From assembly GCA_021186555.1 (NCBI GenBank), contig JAJKFL010000002.1, forward strand, positions 31,598,001 to 31,662,000: 64,000 nucleotides of DNA, in the 5' to 3' direction. The position numbers and the translations under genes are program-made. Positions 1 to 12,600 of this stretch are shown here, in pieces. The notes under the pieces are model-generated. The model had not been told where the DNA came from and ran no database searches. It saw only the letters and a list, made by a program, of their open reading frames with translations. Within the stretch, counting starts at the first letter, position 1. Each line of letters opens with the position of its first letter. Origin of the DNA: Reticulitermes speratus. Its lineage: Eukaryota > Arthropoda > Insecta > Blattodea > Rhinotermitidae.

Positions 1-2
1 CT

Positions 3-1160
3 AATTGTGCAGAGTTGGAAAGTCAATTGCAAATGACACTTTCTGAGTTAAGTTCTTCTCAACTTATTATTAAACTTTTATATAAGGAGCTTAATGAGAC
101 TGTTACAAAGTATGAGGTTATGTCCAACACCTCGGCTGTAAATGGAACTCATGATGAGTTTAAGCTTCCCACCAGTTGTTTGAAGCCTGAATCTAGTCAT
201 CATAGAAATAATAATACTCTAAGAAGTGCAGACTTCTCTCAATCTGTTTGGCCGTTAACTGTTTCTAATAGATACGCAGCATTATCCAAACTTTCGGAAT
301 TATCATTAAACAAGGAAGATGCAGTATTGGAAGAAAATACAAGACTGGCTTATTCTATACCTACAATAGTCAACGGATGTGAGACGACAGCGGTGACAGT
401 TGGAGTGAGAAAATTAAGGAAAGACAAATCCAGTAACAGTGGTAAGAGAATGGTGAAAGTGTACAATAATAAGGCTGGAAATAAGAGAAATCATAAAATA
501 GTAATTATAGGAGATAGCCACTCCAGAGGACTTGCAAATGAAGTGAAGAATCATCTGAGTAAGAACTGTGAAGTAATTGGTTTGGTTAAACCAGGAGCTG
601 GTGCAGAGATAATAGTGAATTCGGCAATGAGTGACATAGCGAACTTAACAAAAAGTGATGTGGTAGTGTTTTGTGGTGGTTCCAACGATGTGAGTAAGAA
701 CAATGCCAAGATGGCCTTAAAACATATCTCAAATTTTGTTAAGGTTAACAATAATACAAACATCATCTTACTAAGTGCACCACATAGACATGATTTGATG
801 GAATCTTCTTGTGTTAATAATGAAATTAGATCATTCAACAGGAAGCTAAAGAAACATGTAAAAACCATCAATCACACTACAGTTCTAGAAATTAATCCAA
901 ATAGAGAATTTTTTACACTACATGGTCTGCATCTCAATGGGCGAGGAAAAGAAAAGGTTGCCAAACAAATAGCTGCACAACTTTCCACAATCCTAGGGAA
1001 AAAAGTAGACGGTCCAATTAGTTTAGGCTGGAAAAGTGATTTAACAAAAGGAGTCAGTACCACAATATTGGAAAACAGAAGTGAAACACTCATAAACAAA
1101 GAAAATAAAATTAACCAAGCAGACACACCAGATTCTGAAGTATCATTCCCTAGAACATGA
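3..1160 (+). CDS. LINE ORF1: coiled-coil plus SGNH/GDSL-esterase-like protein (5' partial)
   Basis: The frame is open to the left edge, so the true start is probably upstream. It ends at TGA 1158-1160. The N-terminal part (about the first 40 residues) is hydrophilic with leucine spacing that suggests a coiled coil. Counting from the codon at 15, there is an I-I-G-D-S-H-S block at residues 164-170 (nt about 504-524), a G-G-S-N-D block at 221-225, and an L-H-L-N-G-R-G block at 305-311. These match the Ser, Gly/Asn and His blocks of SGNH hydrolases. Related esterase-type ORF1 proteins in CR1-like LINEs bind nucleic acid and help form the ribonucleoprotein; a catalytic role here is unproven. ORF2 starts 45 nt downstream. 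Confidence 0.88.
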   Translation, partial: NCAELESQLQMTLSELSSSQLIIKLLYKELNETVTKYEVMSNTSAVNGTHDEFKLPTSCLKPESSHHRNNNTLRSADFSQSVWPLTVSNRYAALSKLSELSLNKEDAVLEENTRLAYSIPTIVNGCETTAVTVGVRKLRKDKSSNSGKRMVKVYNNKAGNKRNHKIVIIGDSHSRGLANEVKNHLSKNCEVIGLVKPGAGAEIIVNSAMSDIANLTKSDVVVFCGGSNDVSKNNAKMALKHISNFVKVNNNTNIILLSAPHRHDLMESSCVNNEIRSFNRKLKKHVKTINHTTVLEINPNREFFTLHGLHLNGRGKEKVAKQIAAQLSTILGKKVDGPISLGWKSDLTKGVSTTILENRSETLINKENKINQADTPDSEVSFPRT

Positions 1161-1204
1161 AATAGGCAAAAGAAAGTTCCAGTGACCAGGAAAAACGATT
1201 TTTT

Positions 1205-4200
1205 ATGGTAAACAATATCCAAAATGTGGCCGATAAACTTCAGATAAACCCCTCCAACTCATTAACCACTACCTCACACATAATTATCCAACCTCAGATA
1301 GGTAGTAATGCTGTAGAACATGTTTCTGTAGACAACATTTTTAAGATATATCACCAGAATATCAGGGGAATAAGGAATAAAACAACTGAAATAATAAACT
1401 CGCTACTTCCAGAACTCCCCCAAATTCTATGTATAACAGAACATCATCTAAAGGAACACAAATTGGAAAGAACATCGATAGAATACTATAAATTAGGGGC
1501 TAAATTTTGTAGAAAAAACTTAAAAGATGGTGGAGTAAGTATCTTTGTTCACGAATCATTAAACATTTTTAATATTAACATACAAGAATTTGGCAAAGAA
1601 CAAGATATTGAAGTATGCGCAATTAAAATACATTTATCAACCATAACTATTTGTATAATATCTATTTACAGGTCTCCTAATGGGAATTTCATACACTTTA
1701 TAAGGAGTTTAGAAGCTATCATGAATAAACTATATAGTACTAATATACATTTCATCATCTGTGGGGATATAAACATAAACTATCTTGATAACAGCTGTAA
1801 AAAAAAGCAACAATTAGATACCCTACTAGCCACATACAATTTAACCAGTACTGTCTATTTCCCTACAAGAATACAAAACGGCACAGCATCAGCACTAGAC
1901 AACATTTTTATCGATGTATCTAAAAATGAAAACTATACCATATATGCTCTTATTAACGGGCTATCAGATCACGATGCCCAAATTATCAAGTTAAACAATC
2001 TCAATACACAAGGGCAATACAATGAAACACAAATCATAAGAAACTTTAATAAACATTCTATAACTAACTTTAAGATTAAACTGAGCTTTGAAACCTGGGA
2101 TGATATCTTTGGAGGAAATGATGTTAACATAATATTCAATAACTTTCTGAATACATATCTAAGGATTTTTTATTCTAGCTTCACTAAAAGAATAATAAAG
2201 AGTAAACCTAAAGGCAACACATGGATAACAACAGGGATAAAGATCGCATGTATAAATAAAAGAAATCTTTATTTACAGTGTAGGACCAGTAATGACACAA
2301 ATCTTAAAGATCATTATAAACAATACTGTAAAACTCTAACTAAGGTCATTAATGCGGCTAAAAAACTTTACTATGATAGAAGAATTTTAAATTCTAAAAA
2401 TAAAATGAAAACTACTTGGAATATAGTTAAAACTGAAACAGGGAAAAAAGAAAGTAAGGAAGAAATACAGTACCTCGATATTAATGGTAATACAACATAC
2501 AACCAACAAATTATAGCAAATACATTTAATGATTACTTTTTAACAATAGCAGATAAAATCACAGATAGTAGTAGAGATAGTAAAACAGGACATCCAAATA
2601 ATAACAATTTTCTAAATTACATGTTACAAACATTTAAGCGCCCTCTGCCAAGTATTAGATTTAGACATACGTCAACTCATGAGATAGAAGAAATTATTAA
2701 ATCCCTAAAAAAACACACTCACATGGATATGATGAAATACCAACTAAAATATTAAAAGTAAGTGCCCCTTTTATTAGCTCTCCTTTAACATATATTTGTA
2801 ATAAAACCCTTTCCTCAGGTATCTTTCCATCTAGATTAAAATTCTCAGTAGTAAAACCAATATTTAAAAATGGTGACAAACATAATATTTCTAATTATAG
2901 ACCTATATCTTTGCTAACTGCTTTCTCCAAAGTTTTTGAAAAAGTAATATATACAAGACTCTACCAACACTTAAATCAAAACAACATACTCATAAATGAT
3001 CAATATGGGTTCAGGAGTAACTCTTCAACTGATATGGCTTCCTTCAAGCTAATAAATGAAATCTTACTAGCCATGAACAATAAATTAACTGTTGGTGGTA
3101 TATTTTGTGACCTGGAAAAAGCTTTCGACTGTGTCAACCATAATATTCTACTATCAAAACTGGAACTTTATGGGATAGTAGGAAAATTCAATGCATTAAT
3201 TACATCATACCTAAATGACAGATATCAGAAAGTGGTAATAGATAACATAAAAACTCATAATAGTACTTCTTCCGGATGGGAGATCATCAAGCATGGTGTT
3301 CCGCAAGGCTCAATCCTTGGTCCAATATTCTTCCTTTTGTATGTCAATGATTTGCCTGAAGTAATAACTAATAACGCTAAAATCATCTTATATGCCGATG
3401 ACACTAGTGTTATAATACCTAATCCTAGCCTTCAGGATCTTGAAATTAACATGAACAAACAATTTGTAGCCATAAATGAATGGTTCAAAACCAATTTGTT
3501 ATCTTTAAATTTAAAAAAAACTCATTACCTACTATTTAGGACAAAAAATAGTTTGGAAACCAATATAAGTATATGCTGTGGAAACAAGCATATTACTAAC
3601 ACGTCAAATACTAAGTTTCTTGGTTTACACATTGATGAAACATTATCGTGGATATCTCACATTGACCAATTAGTAACTAAACTGTGTTCGGCCTGTTATG
3701 CAATTAGGACTGTAAAAGGTTTTATGTCACAAGAAACTCTAAAGATGATTTATTTCTCCTATGTGCATTCCATCATAGCATACGGTATAATTTTCTGGGG
3801 TAATTCGCCCTACAGTATTAATATCTTCAGGATACAAAAGCGTATAATCAGAGTTATTATGAATGCAAAAACTAGAGACTCTAGTAGGGAACTATTTAAA
3901 AATTTAAAAATTTTGCCCATGTATTCACAATATATATTTTCGTTAATACTATTTGTCGTAAATAATAAAGATCAGTACAAATCAAACCACGAGATTCATA
4001 GCTTCAATACTAGACATAGCACGAATTTGCACCTTCCAACATCACGTCTGACAGTTTTTCAAAGAGGACCCTACTACTTTGGTATTAGAGCTTTTAATCA
4101 TCTCCCACCTAGCATAAAAAGCTTGAGTAATGAAGTGAAACTATTTAAACTGGCACTAAAAGATTTCTTCTTTCCAATTTGTTTTATTCCTTGGATGAAT

Positions 4201-4218
4201 ATTTTAACTGTAAATTGA
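1205..4218 (+). pseudogene. LINE ORF2: APE endonuclease + reverse transcriptase, one frameshift
   Basis: The first part (ATG 1205 to stop 2755) holds the endonuclease. Visible blocks are Y-H-Q-N-I-R-G, T-E-H-H, I-C-G-D-I-N-I-N and L-S-D-H-D-A, the usual Asn, Glu, Asp/Asn and SDH residues of APE-type LINE nucleases. The second part (open through 2911 to stop 4218) holds the reverse transcriptase: a G-F-R block, F-C-D-L-E-K-A-F-D, H-G-V-P-Q-G-S, and the catalytic Y-A-D-D at 3391-3402, followed by the F-L-G thumb block. The two parts are one protein family read in adjacent frames. The frame changes by -1 at or just after a run of seven A (2707-2713), so the gap at 2756-2910 is coding in the other frame. 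It is either a decayed copy (one base lost) or, less likely, a -1 slippage site. Confidence 0.92.
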
Positions 4219-4717
4219 ATTAATGATCATGGGTTTTTAATCCTTTACTAAGTAAACTTTTGTAATGATATTATTTGCTACAGCTCATATACATAATAAT
4301 CACATCATAGAATATTTATTACAATAGTTTTATTCATTTTAAATATAATATACAGACTGCTGTTACATGATGTACATAAAATTAATGTTAATTGCTATCA
4401 CCAAATTTGTTATGTATCTGTGTCTCTCTGTGTGTTATGTGTTCAGGCATCTATGACCTGTTCTGTTATTTTTGTACCGTTTCCGTGACCATTGGTCTTG
4501 ATGCGGCTTCTTAGTGATTTAATAATCATGACTTGTCTTGGATATTTTGTACACGTGTGTGATTTGTGTTTGTTGAGACGGATTATGTATATTCAGTAAC
4601 TATGTAGTTGATGTGACTTGTCTTGTTATCTGTGACTATTTCTACATCCACTGGTTATTTTACTTCTAACCATGTAAGGATCGATGGAATGTAAATAAAT
4701 TGATTGATTGATTGATA
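4219..4717 (+). other. LINE 3' UTR and (GATT)n tail
   Basis: About 480 nt of AT-rich non-coding sequence follows the ORF2 stop. It ends in AATAAATTGATTGATTGATT-type repeats from about 4697, which mark the 3' terminus of the element. The LINE fragment at 17305-18663 ends in a similar AATAAATTGAAATTGA tail, so the two belong to related families. Confidence 0.8.
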
Positions 4718-4764
4718 GAGGGTTTTGATGGGGAAAACCTGAAGGATGGAAAACACTTTGAAAC

Positions 4765-4865
4765 CTATGAATAGATGGGAGGATAATATTAAAATGGATC
4801 TTAAGGAAATTAGGGTGGAGTTGATTAATTTGGCTTGTGCAATTTCTCAAGCAGCTGAGGACCTG
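4765..4865 (+). pseudogene. Fragment of a LINE ORF2 C-terminus
   Basis: In the plus-strand frame the DNA reads R-W-E-D-N-I-K-M-D-L-K-E-I and then a degenerate continuation ending near L-I-N-L-A. This peptide is a familiar C-terminal block of a LINE ORF2 group in insect genomes (recalled, not searched). No start, no reverse transcriptase core and no flanking repeats are visible; it is a short relic abutting the LINE tail. Confidence 0.6.
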
Positions 4866-5109
4866 CTAGCTTTCCAAGTATATGTCTGCTCAGTGCAGCC
4901 CGTTAGTTTGATATACATTTAGTAAGGCTGTAAGAAATGTTTCTAGACTGGCACTTTTATCATACTATCACAGAACGCGGAAGCCTAATAATCATGGGTT
5001 GGTTGATTAGCTGTAAGACAGAGGTGAGACAGTCCCTGGAAACTGCACCCTGAAACAGGCCGATTTTATGAGCACCTGGTGAGTATGAAGAATTTGTAAG
5101 ATGACAGCA

Positions 5110-5250
5110 TGTGGAAAATGAAGTATACTACTTGAAGAAAAATCTACACCCGCCACTTCATCCTGTCTGTACAAATCCCACATGGAGTATCATAGGACTG
5201 AGCTCTGTCCTTGTCATGAAATGTCTGCGCCATGGCACAGACAACAATCT
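5110..5250 (-). repeat. SINE-like repeat, copy 1 of 3 (in HIBADH 3' region)
   Basis: The stretch resembles the repeats at 47055-47235 and 50575-50750. Shared order of blocks: a TACT(T)GGAGAAAA-like start, CGCCACTT, CCACAAATCCCACA, then a degenerate antisense B-box-like block and a C-CATGGCAC end. It starts about 50 nt beyond the HIBADH stop and lies in the same orientation as the gene, so it may form part of the 3' UTR. A tRNA origin is inferred from the better preserved copies. Confidence 0.5.
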
Positions 5251-5300
5251 TGCCTTCTTAGGATGAACTGGTATACATACAACAATAATCATGGCTTACT

Positions 5301-5492
5301 TCATTGCATGCTTCCATGTTTCAGAAAGAACTGGTATACAGATGAAAAATCCTTGTCAGCAAACCCATTGTTGACCATGGTGGAGTACAATTCATAAGCT
5401 AAAGATCCCAGGGGAGTAGGAGTGGCTGTCCTAGTAGCAGCATCATTTGCAAGACCCAGGTCTTTTGCCATTAGTTTTGTTTGAAATCCACC
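5301..5492 (-). CDS. HIBADH: HIBADH exon 7 (C-terminus and stop)
   Basis: It encodes G-G-F-Q-T-K-L-M-A-K-D-L-G-L-A then L-G-S-L-A-Y-E-L-Y and K-D-F-S-S-V-Y-Q-F, and stops at TGA (5303-5301). The acceptor is TTAACAG. The gene's 3' UTR must overlap the SINE-like repeat at 5110-5250 unless polyadenylation occurs within about 50 nt. Confidence 0.95.
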   Translation of the reverse strand, partial: GGFQTKLMAKDLGLANDAATRTATPTPLGSLAYELYSTMVNNGFADKDFSSVYQFFLKHGSMQ

Positions 5493-6512
5493 CTGTTAAT
5501 AAAACAACACTTCAGAACAGTACTAAATTCAGTAATGTGTTTCATAACTGTTGAGAAATTAAGAAGCAAGTTTACATTCAGTAACAGACACATATTTGAT
5601 TAAATGTCCCTGATTTGAATATCTCTTCCACTTACACCTATAATGTAGAGTTTTAAAGCGTAAGTTGTCCAAATGACACAGGCACATCTTGAACACTGTT
5701 CTGTCAACTGAAAAATACTGTAATAGGGAAGATACATTTGGTGTCTGAAATGAGACAAATTATACAAAGAAGATCAGGTATCTACTGTTGCCATGTGACT
5801 TGCAACATCTCTATGATATGGATGGCAATCTTTATTTCTTTCTTTCTTTCTTGCTTTCTTTCTTTCTTTCTTGTGTTTCTTCAGTTCTATATTTCAATTT
5901 CAAAATACAAAACAATCTACAATCTTGCATCAAAAGTGACAAACTATGAAAAATACACTACATAATACAGCAGCTAAAATGAGATAGTTAAGAAAATAGA
6001 AGGAAACCATGACAGAATATAACACATAATAATTAGATATAGTTAACACATAAATATTTGTTTATGATTAGTGAATAATGAATTGAAAAGGTTGTGTAAG
6101 AAATCAGTCATGGCCTAAATGATGCACTATCCCAGGAGTTTCTGAGGACCTGAAGAAAACCGTGAAGAATCTGTAAGGATAGTCAGTGTCCTAGCCATAT
6201 TTCACCTTGGTACTGCAACCTATATAAAAGACAATCATAAGGAAATTATCTGAGCTAAACACTGAATTCACAAACATGCCTGGTTGTGTAGTGAGGCTGA
6301 GGGTCATCATTCCAAATACCAGAAATTCAGCAATGAAGAATTTTTGCAATTACTTCACTTATTCTTTATTTTCTCTACCATTCAAGTAATGGTAAATCTG
6401 ACCTGTTTATATAACATTTCTGACTGTGAATGGCCTCAGAACAAGATCCTGCAGTCAAGACGTTAAGTCATGAGCACACACACATCCACACGCATGTGTG
6501 TGTGTGTGTGTG

Positions 6513-6561
<49 letters not shown>

Positions 6562-6579
6562 GTGTGTGTGTGTTGTGTG

Positions 6580-6647
<68 letters not shown>

Positions 6648-9600
6648 GAGAGGGAGGGAGGGGAGACAGAGACAGAGAGGAAGTAAACTTTGCAAGTTAT
6701 GCTTATAGAGAGATATTTCAAACTGAAACATTTTCACGTACACATTCATACATGCACACATTTTTTTCAAGTTACTTTATTTTGTGACAAAGCCTACTGG
6801 GACCATATCTGAGAACTGAAGCATGTGTGGATCACCACTATACAAATACACTTTGCTTAGTACATCTGAAATTTTGTTCATCATGAATACCATACTTGTA
6901 TTTCATCAAATTACATAAAGCAGGCAGTATAAACATATAAAGAAATTACCTTATAATCATTGGAACTGGGTACATTGTCCATTGCACCAGGAACAGGGCA
7001 GTAAACTTCAGATGACCAGCAACGCCCAGAACTGGAATTGATTATCTTCAACAGGACCTTGGGATCAATACCCAATCTACAAACACAACATTAATATACA
7101 TATCAGTCTTCTGGCATGTGTTACCATGCAGTCTGGTAGACAAATACGAGGAACTTACTGCCTCTCTCTTAGGCAGAAGAGCAAGCTGTGCAGGGAAAAT
7201 GATCAATGATAGATGGAAGGTAGTATAAGGACTGGGACTAAGAGTGAAGCAATGGAAGAATACAAACTGAATGGGAACCTGAAGACTGGGGGACAGGTAG
7301 AAGGTAAAAAGTAAAGAACAGAATAAATAAATATTAAATAGGCAAAATAGAATATGAAAAAAGAAAATTTTGGAAAGCTGCTGAAAAGAGAAATTAAATT
7401 AAGAAATAAGGACAAAAATAACAACTTCATCTTCTTCTTCCTTAGCATCACAGCCTGGGGTGGGCCTTAGCTTCCTTGACAATTCGCCTCCACTCTTCTC
7501 TCCTCAGCACCTTCTGTCTCCATCCTCTTATCTTCATAGCCTCCAAGTCCTCCCGCACATCCTGCATCCATGTTTTGCGTGGTCTTCCTCTCCCTCTATT
7601 GCTCTCCATTTTGTTGTTCAGCATTCTCATTAGCATTCTGTCATCTCCCATTCGCTGTACATGTCCCAGCCATCCTAGTCGTCGCGATTTTATACATCAT
7701 ATTATGTCCTGTCGTTGTAAGATGTTATTTATTTCTTCATTTGTCCGTATTCTCCAGAATTCTTCATCTTTCAGCAGCCCGTATATGTGACATATTATTT
7801 TTATTTCAAATCTTCTAAGATTTTCCATATCATTGGCAGACAACACCCATGTTTCTGATGCGTATGTTACTACAGGTTGGATCAGCATCTTGTACAGCTC
7901 TAATTTAGTTGTCTTTGATAGTAGATTTGATCTCAGAAGTGGGAGATTTGCGTGAAAAGCTCTGTTTCCGGCCATTATTCTCTGATAAATTTTGCTGCTC
8001 ATCCTGTTTTCGTTATTAAGGGAGGCTCCAAGATATGAGAAGTTGCTGACACCTTTGAACTTGTATTCATCAATGGTTAGATCTACAGGCTTGCGTCTCG
8101 CTTCTGATGATGACATTCTCATATATTTTGTTTTCTCCTCATTTACGCGCAGTCCCATTACCCTTCCTTTCTGTTCAATTATTCTGAACATCTCTTTTAG
8201 TGCTTGAATAATGCGGGCCACCAATACAATATCGTCAGCATATGCAAAGCATTGTTTTGATTTATACATGATCGTTCCTCTTATTCTCATATCCTTAATC
8301 GCTTCGTGGAGTGCCAAGTTGAATAGGACAGCAGAAATAGAGTCGCCTTGTCTTACACCTGATGACATCATGAAGGGCTTGCTCAGCTTTCCTCCAACAA
8401 ACACCTTAGATCGTGAGTCTTCTAGAGTGATGGCTATCATCTTGATTAGTTTCTTGGGGATGTCAAATTTTTCCAGTGTTCTTATCAGCTGTTTCCATTT
8501 TATGGAATCAAAGGCTTGGTGAAAGTCAATAAAGGGCATGCATATGTCTATTTTGTTTTCGTAGCACTTTTCCATTATTTGTCTCACCGTGAAAATCTGA
8601 TCGATGGTGCTTCGTCCTGGCCGGAAACCGCATTGATAGTCCTCTAGTATATTCTCAGCATATGAGCTTAGCTTTTTTTGTAATATACTTGAGAAGACCT
8701 TGTACGCTACGTTCAATAACGTAATGCCTCTATAGTTTTGGCATTCCAACTTGTCGCCGTTTTTGTGTATAGGGCATATCAATCCGTTTTTCCAGTCCTC
8801 TGGAAGCTTTTCACTTTCCCATATTTTACATATTAACCTGTGTAGCACTGTTACCAAGCCCGGACCTCCATGTTTTATTAATTCAGCAGTGATTTCGTCT
8901 TCTCCTGGTGATGTGGCATTTTTTTGTCTGTTTATACTTTCCTTAACATCTTATACCGTGGGAGAGTATACTTCGTCATCCCTCTCAGTATAATTTTTAT
9001 CCTTTCCGCTGTTTAATCCATCACTTCGTGGTTTATTCAGAAGCTCATCAAAGTATTCTGTCCATCTTTCCATGATTTTCCTCTCTTCCACTATGGTTTT
9101 TCCTTCTTTATCCTTACACATTATCACTCTCGGTTGGAATCCTGTGGTCATAACTCTTGCTGCTTGATAGAAACTTCTGCTCTCATTGCTTTTATTGAGT
9201 TCCTTGATCTCCCTCATTTTGCTTTTCAGGTATTCCCTTTTCTTTTTCCTTATAGTCTTGTTGGCACTTTTTCTAGTGTGTACTTCTCCAAGGAGAGCCT
9301 TGTGCCTTTCTGCAGGAAGATTTGCCTAGCTTTATTTTTCTCCTCGATAGCATTCCTACATTCGGCATCGAACCAATCCATGTTCCTACCGGCTTGTTTT
9401 TCCCCAGTGGTGTCCTTTGCCGCCTGTTGAACTGCTGTTTTAATTTCTGTCCAAAGATCTTCCACAGAGCCATGATGTTCTAACTTAGTACCATCGAGCT
9501 TCTTGCTTAGTTCATCCTTGTATCTTCTGGTTTTACCAGGATCCTTGAATGTCTCAGTTTCCCACTTAGTTCTTTGGCATCCTTTGTTGTTACTTACTAA

Positions 9601-12600
9601 AGCTAGTCTCTCCTTGAAGTTAACCATAAACAGGAAATGGTCCGAATCACAATTTGGACCTCTTGCTGTTCTGACATCTTGTATACAGGATGAATGTCTC
9701 CCAGACACGAGCACATGGTCAATCTGGTTTACTACCTCACTTCCAGGCATTTTCCATGTGCCCTTGTGTATTTCCTTGTGTGGGAAACGTGTACTCATTA
9801 TTATCAGACCGTTTGAGAGCGCCATCTGACCTAACAGTCTTCCATTCTCACTGGAGTCTTCGTGCAGGGAGTGTCTTCCAGCTATTGGACCTAGATATTC
9901 TTCCTTTCCAATCTTCGCATTAAAATCACCCATGATTATTGGTACACAAAAATAACAACACACAGATGAAAATATATAAAATAAAATAAAATAAAAATCA
10001 GACTGAAGGAGGTCATAAATGTGGAGAATGTGCATTTTTAATAGTTTCTGACTTAAGCCCCTTTACATCCCTCCCAGGGGACACCGCCTTAACGAAGCAC
10101 TGTCCGTGCGGGCGGAGAGGGTTTGAGTGCCCCAAAGAAGCTGGGGGCTAAACCGGCGGTAGCTTAGCTACTGGTAGGGTCTCCCAAGCCGGGCAGGCCT
10201 CAGCTGAGGGGCCAGACGAAGTGTGTTCCACAACGACCTGTCTGAACCAATAACCTTTCCATAACATCCTTCCTATTCACCCAAGTCAAGGTGTGAGGTA
10301 TCGTGCCGAGGACTGCATGGCACTGGGGTGGAAAAACAGCAGTGCATTTACGATCCCCTCGGGAACCGGGCAGCACCCCGTTGTATTTATGCCTTCCACC
10401 CGTAAGGGGCTCTGCAGGTGGTGACTGTTACTTCCCCATTACTTGTGGGAATAAAATGGACACAGTAATTAATGGACTTGATCAAGGAGTGGCTGAGGCT
10501 GTAGACTTGATACAAGTAAGTTCTGAGCTGAGTTCTGATGAACCTGATCAAGGAGCAGCTGTGGCTGCAAACTTGATACTGAGGCTGTAGGCTTTGAGCC
10601 TTTCGCTGTTTCTTCTGATGAGGACAGACTGGCTGCAGGTGTCTATACGACTAGACTGCAGTCCAGGCAACTCTCGGGAGTGCAGCGGAAGTAGCTCATT
10701 AAAGTAAGAGAAGGTGGTGGCGAGAAGTAGTGGGGGTGTGAGAAGACACCACTCTTACTCGAGTATTCCACCTTCGATGAACCTGTGAGCCTTTTGCTAT
10801 CTCTGCTGATGAGGACAGACTGGCTGCAGGTGTCATTATGACTAGACTACAGACCAGGCGACTCTTGGGAGCGTAGCGGAAGCAGCTCGTTAAAGTAAGA
10901 GAAGGCAGTGGCGAGAAGTAGTGCGGGTGTGAAAAGACCCCACACTTACTCGAGTATTCCACCTTCGATGAACCTGTGAGCCTTTTGCTATCTCTTCTGA
11001 TGAGGACAGACTGGCTGCAGGTGTCATTATGACCAGACTGCAGACCAGGCGACTCTTGGGAGCGCAGCGGAAGTAGCTCGTTAAAGTAGGAGAAGGCGGT
11101 GGCGAGAAGTAGTGGGGGTGTGAAAAGACTCCACTCTTACTCGAGTATTCCTCCTTCAATGAACCTGATCAAGGAGCGGCTGTGACTGTAAACTTGATAT
11201 TGGGGCTGTATGTCCTGAGCCTTTCACTGTCTCTTCTGATGAGGACAGACTGGCTGCAGGTGCCACCAAACTGCAGTCCAGGCGACTGTCGGGAGCGCAG
11301 CGGAAGCAGCTCATTAAAATAAGAGAAGGCGGTGGCGAGAAGTAGTGGGGGTGTGAAAAGACCCCACTCTTACTCGAGTATTCCACCTTCGATGAACCTG
11401 TGAGCCTTTTGCTATCTCTTCTGATGAGGACAGACTGGCTGCAGGTGTCATTATGACCAGACTGCAGACCAGGCGACTCTTGGGAGCGCAGCGGAAGTAG
11501 CTCGTTAAAGTAAGAGAAGGCGGTGGCGAGAAGTAGTGGGGGTGTGAAAAGACCCCACTCTTACTCGAGTATTCCGCCTTCGATAAACCTGATCAAGGAG
11601 CGGCTGTGGCTGCAAACTTGATACGGAGGCTGTAGGCTCTGAGCCTTTTGCTGTTTCTTGTGATGAGGACAGACTGGCTGCAGGTGTCTATATGACTAAA
11701 CTGCAGTCCAGGCGACTCACAGGAGTGCAGCGGAAGAAGCTCTTTAAAGTAAGAGAAGGTGGTGGCGAGAAGTAGTGGGGGTGTGAAAAGACCCCACTCT
11801 TATTCGAGTATTCCACCTTCGATTAACCTGTGAGCCTTTTGCTATCTCTTCTGATGAGGACAGACTGGCTGCAGGTGTCTTTATGACCAGACTGCAGACC
11901 AGGCGACTCTAGGGAGCGCAGCGGAAGCAGCTCATTAAAGTAAGAGAAGGCGGTGGCGAGAAGTAGTGGGGGTGTGAAAAGACCCCACTCTTACTCGAGT
12001 ATTCCTCCTTCGATGAACCTGATCAAGGAGCGGCTGTGACTGCAAACTTGATATTGGGGCTGTATGCTCTGAGCCTTTCGCTGTCTCTTCTGATGAGGAC
12101 AGACTGGCTGCAGGTGTCACCAAACTGCAGTCCAGGCGACTGTCGGGAGCGCGGCGGAAGCAGCTCATTAAAATAAGAGAAGGCGGTGGCGAGAAGTAGT
12201 GGGGGTGTGAACAGACCCCACTCTTACTCGAGTATTCCACCTTCGATGAACCTGATCAAGAAACGGCTGTGGCTGCAGACTTGATAATTGAAAGACTAAG
12301 GGTTAGCACAATAAGCCTAGGGCTGTGGTGCGTCCGGAGCTAATGCCGACGGGCCCATAGAGGGGCTGTACGCTCTGAGCCTTGCGCTGTCTCTTCTGAT
12401 GAGGACAGACTGGCTGCAGGTGTGACCAAACTGCAGACCGGGAACGCAGCGGAAGCAGCTCATTAAAATAAGAGAAGGCGGTGGCGAGAAGTAGTGGGGG
12501 TGTGAACAGACCCCACTCTTACTCGAGTATTCCACCTTCGATGAACCTGATCAAGGAACGGCTGTGGCTGCAGACTTGATAATTGAAAGACTAAGGGTTA

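Larger units (their letters stand above)
1..4717 (+). mobile_element. Nearly full-length non-LTR retrotransposon (LINE, CR1/Jockey-like), 5' end cut by window edge
   Basis: Two consecutive ORFs are followed by an AT-rich 3' UTR and a (GATT)n tail at about 4697-4717. ORF1 carries a coiled-coil-like start and an SGNH/GDSL-type domain; ORF2 carries an apurinic-type endonuclease and a reverse transcriptase. This layout is established for CR1/Jockey-group LINEs; I did not determine the clade by phylogeny. Only one clear lesion is visible, a frameshift near 2707-2713, so the insertion looks young compared with every other transposon here. The left flank and any target-site duplication lie outside the window. 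Confidence 0.93.

Noticed and set aside
6430..6787. Six overlapping ORFs of 60-105 codons in several frames
   Set aside because: They arise from the TG/AG microsatellite and translate only to dipeptide repeats.
7476..9829. Several plus-strand ORFs of 70-108 codons
   Set aside because: Antisense shadows of the RTE-type LINE ORF2.
10699..12535. Repeated minus-strand ORFs beginning M-E-Y-S-S-K-S-G-V
   Set aside because: They are the reverse strand of the tandem array; the recurrence comes from the DNA repeat, no domain is visible, and units shift frame.
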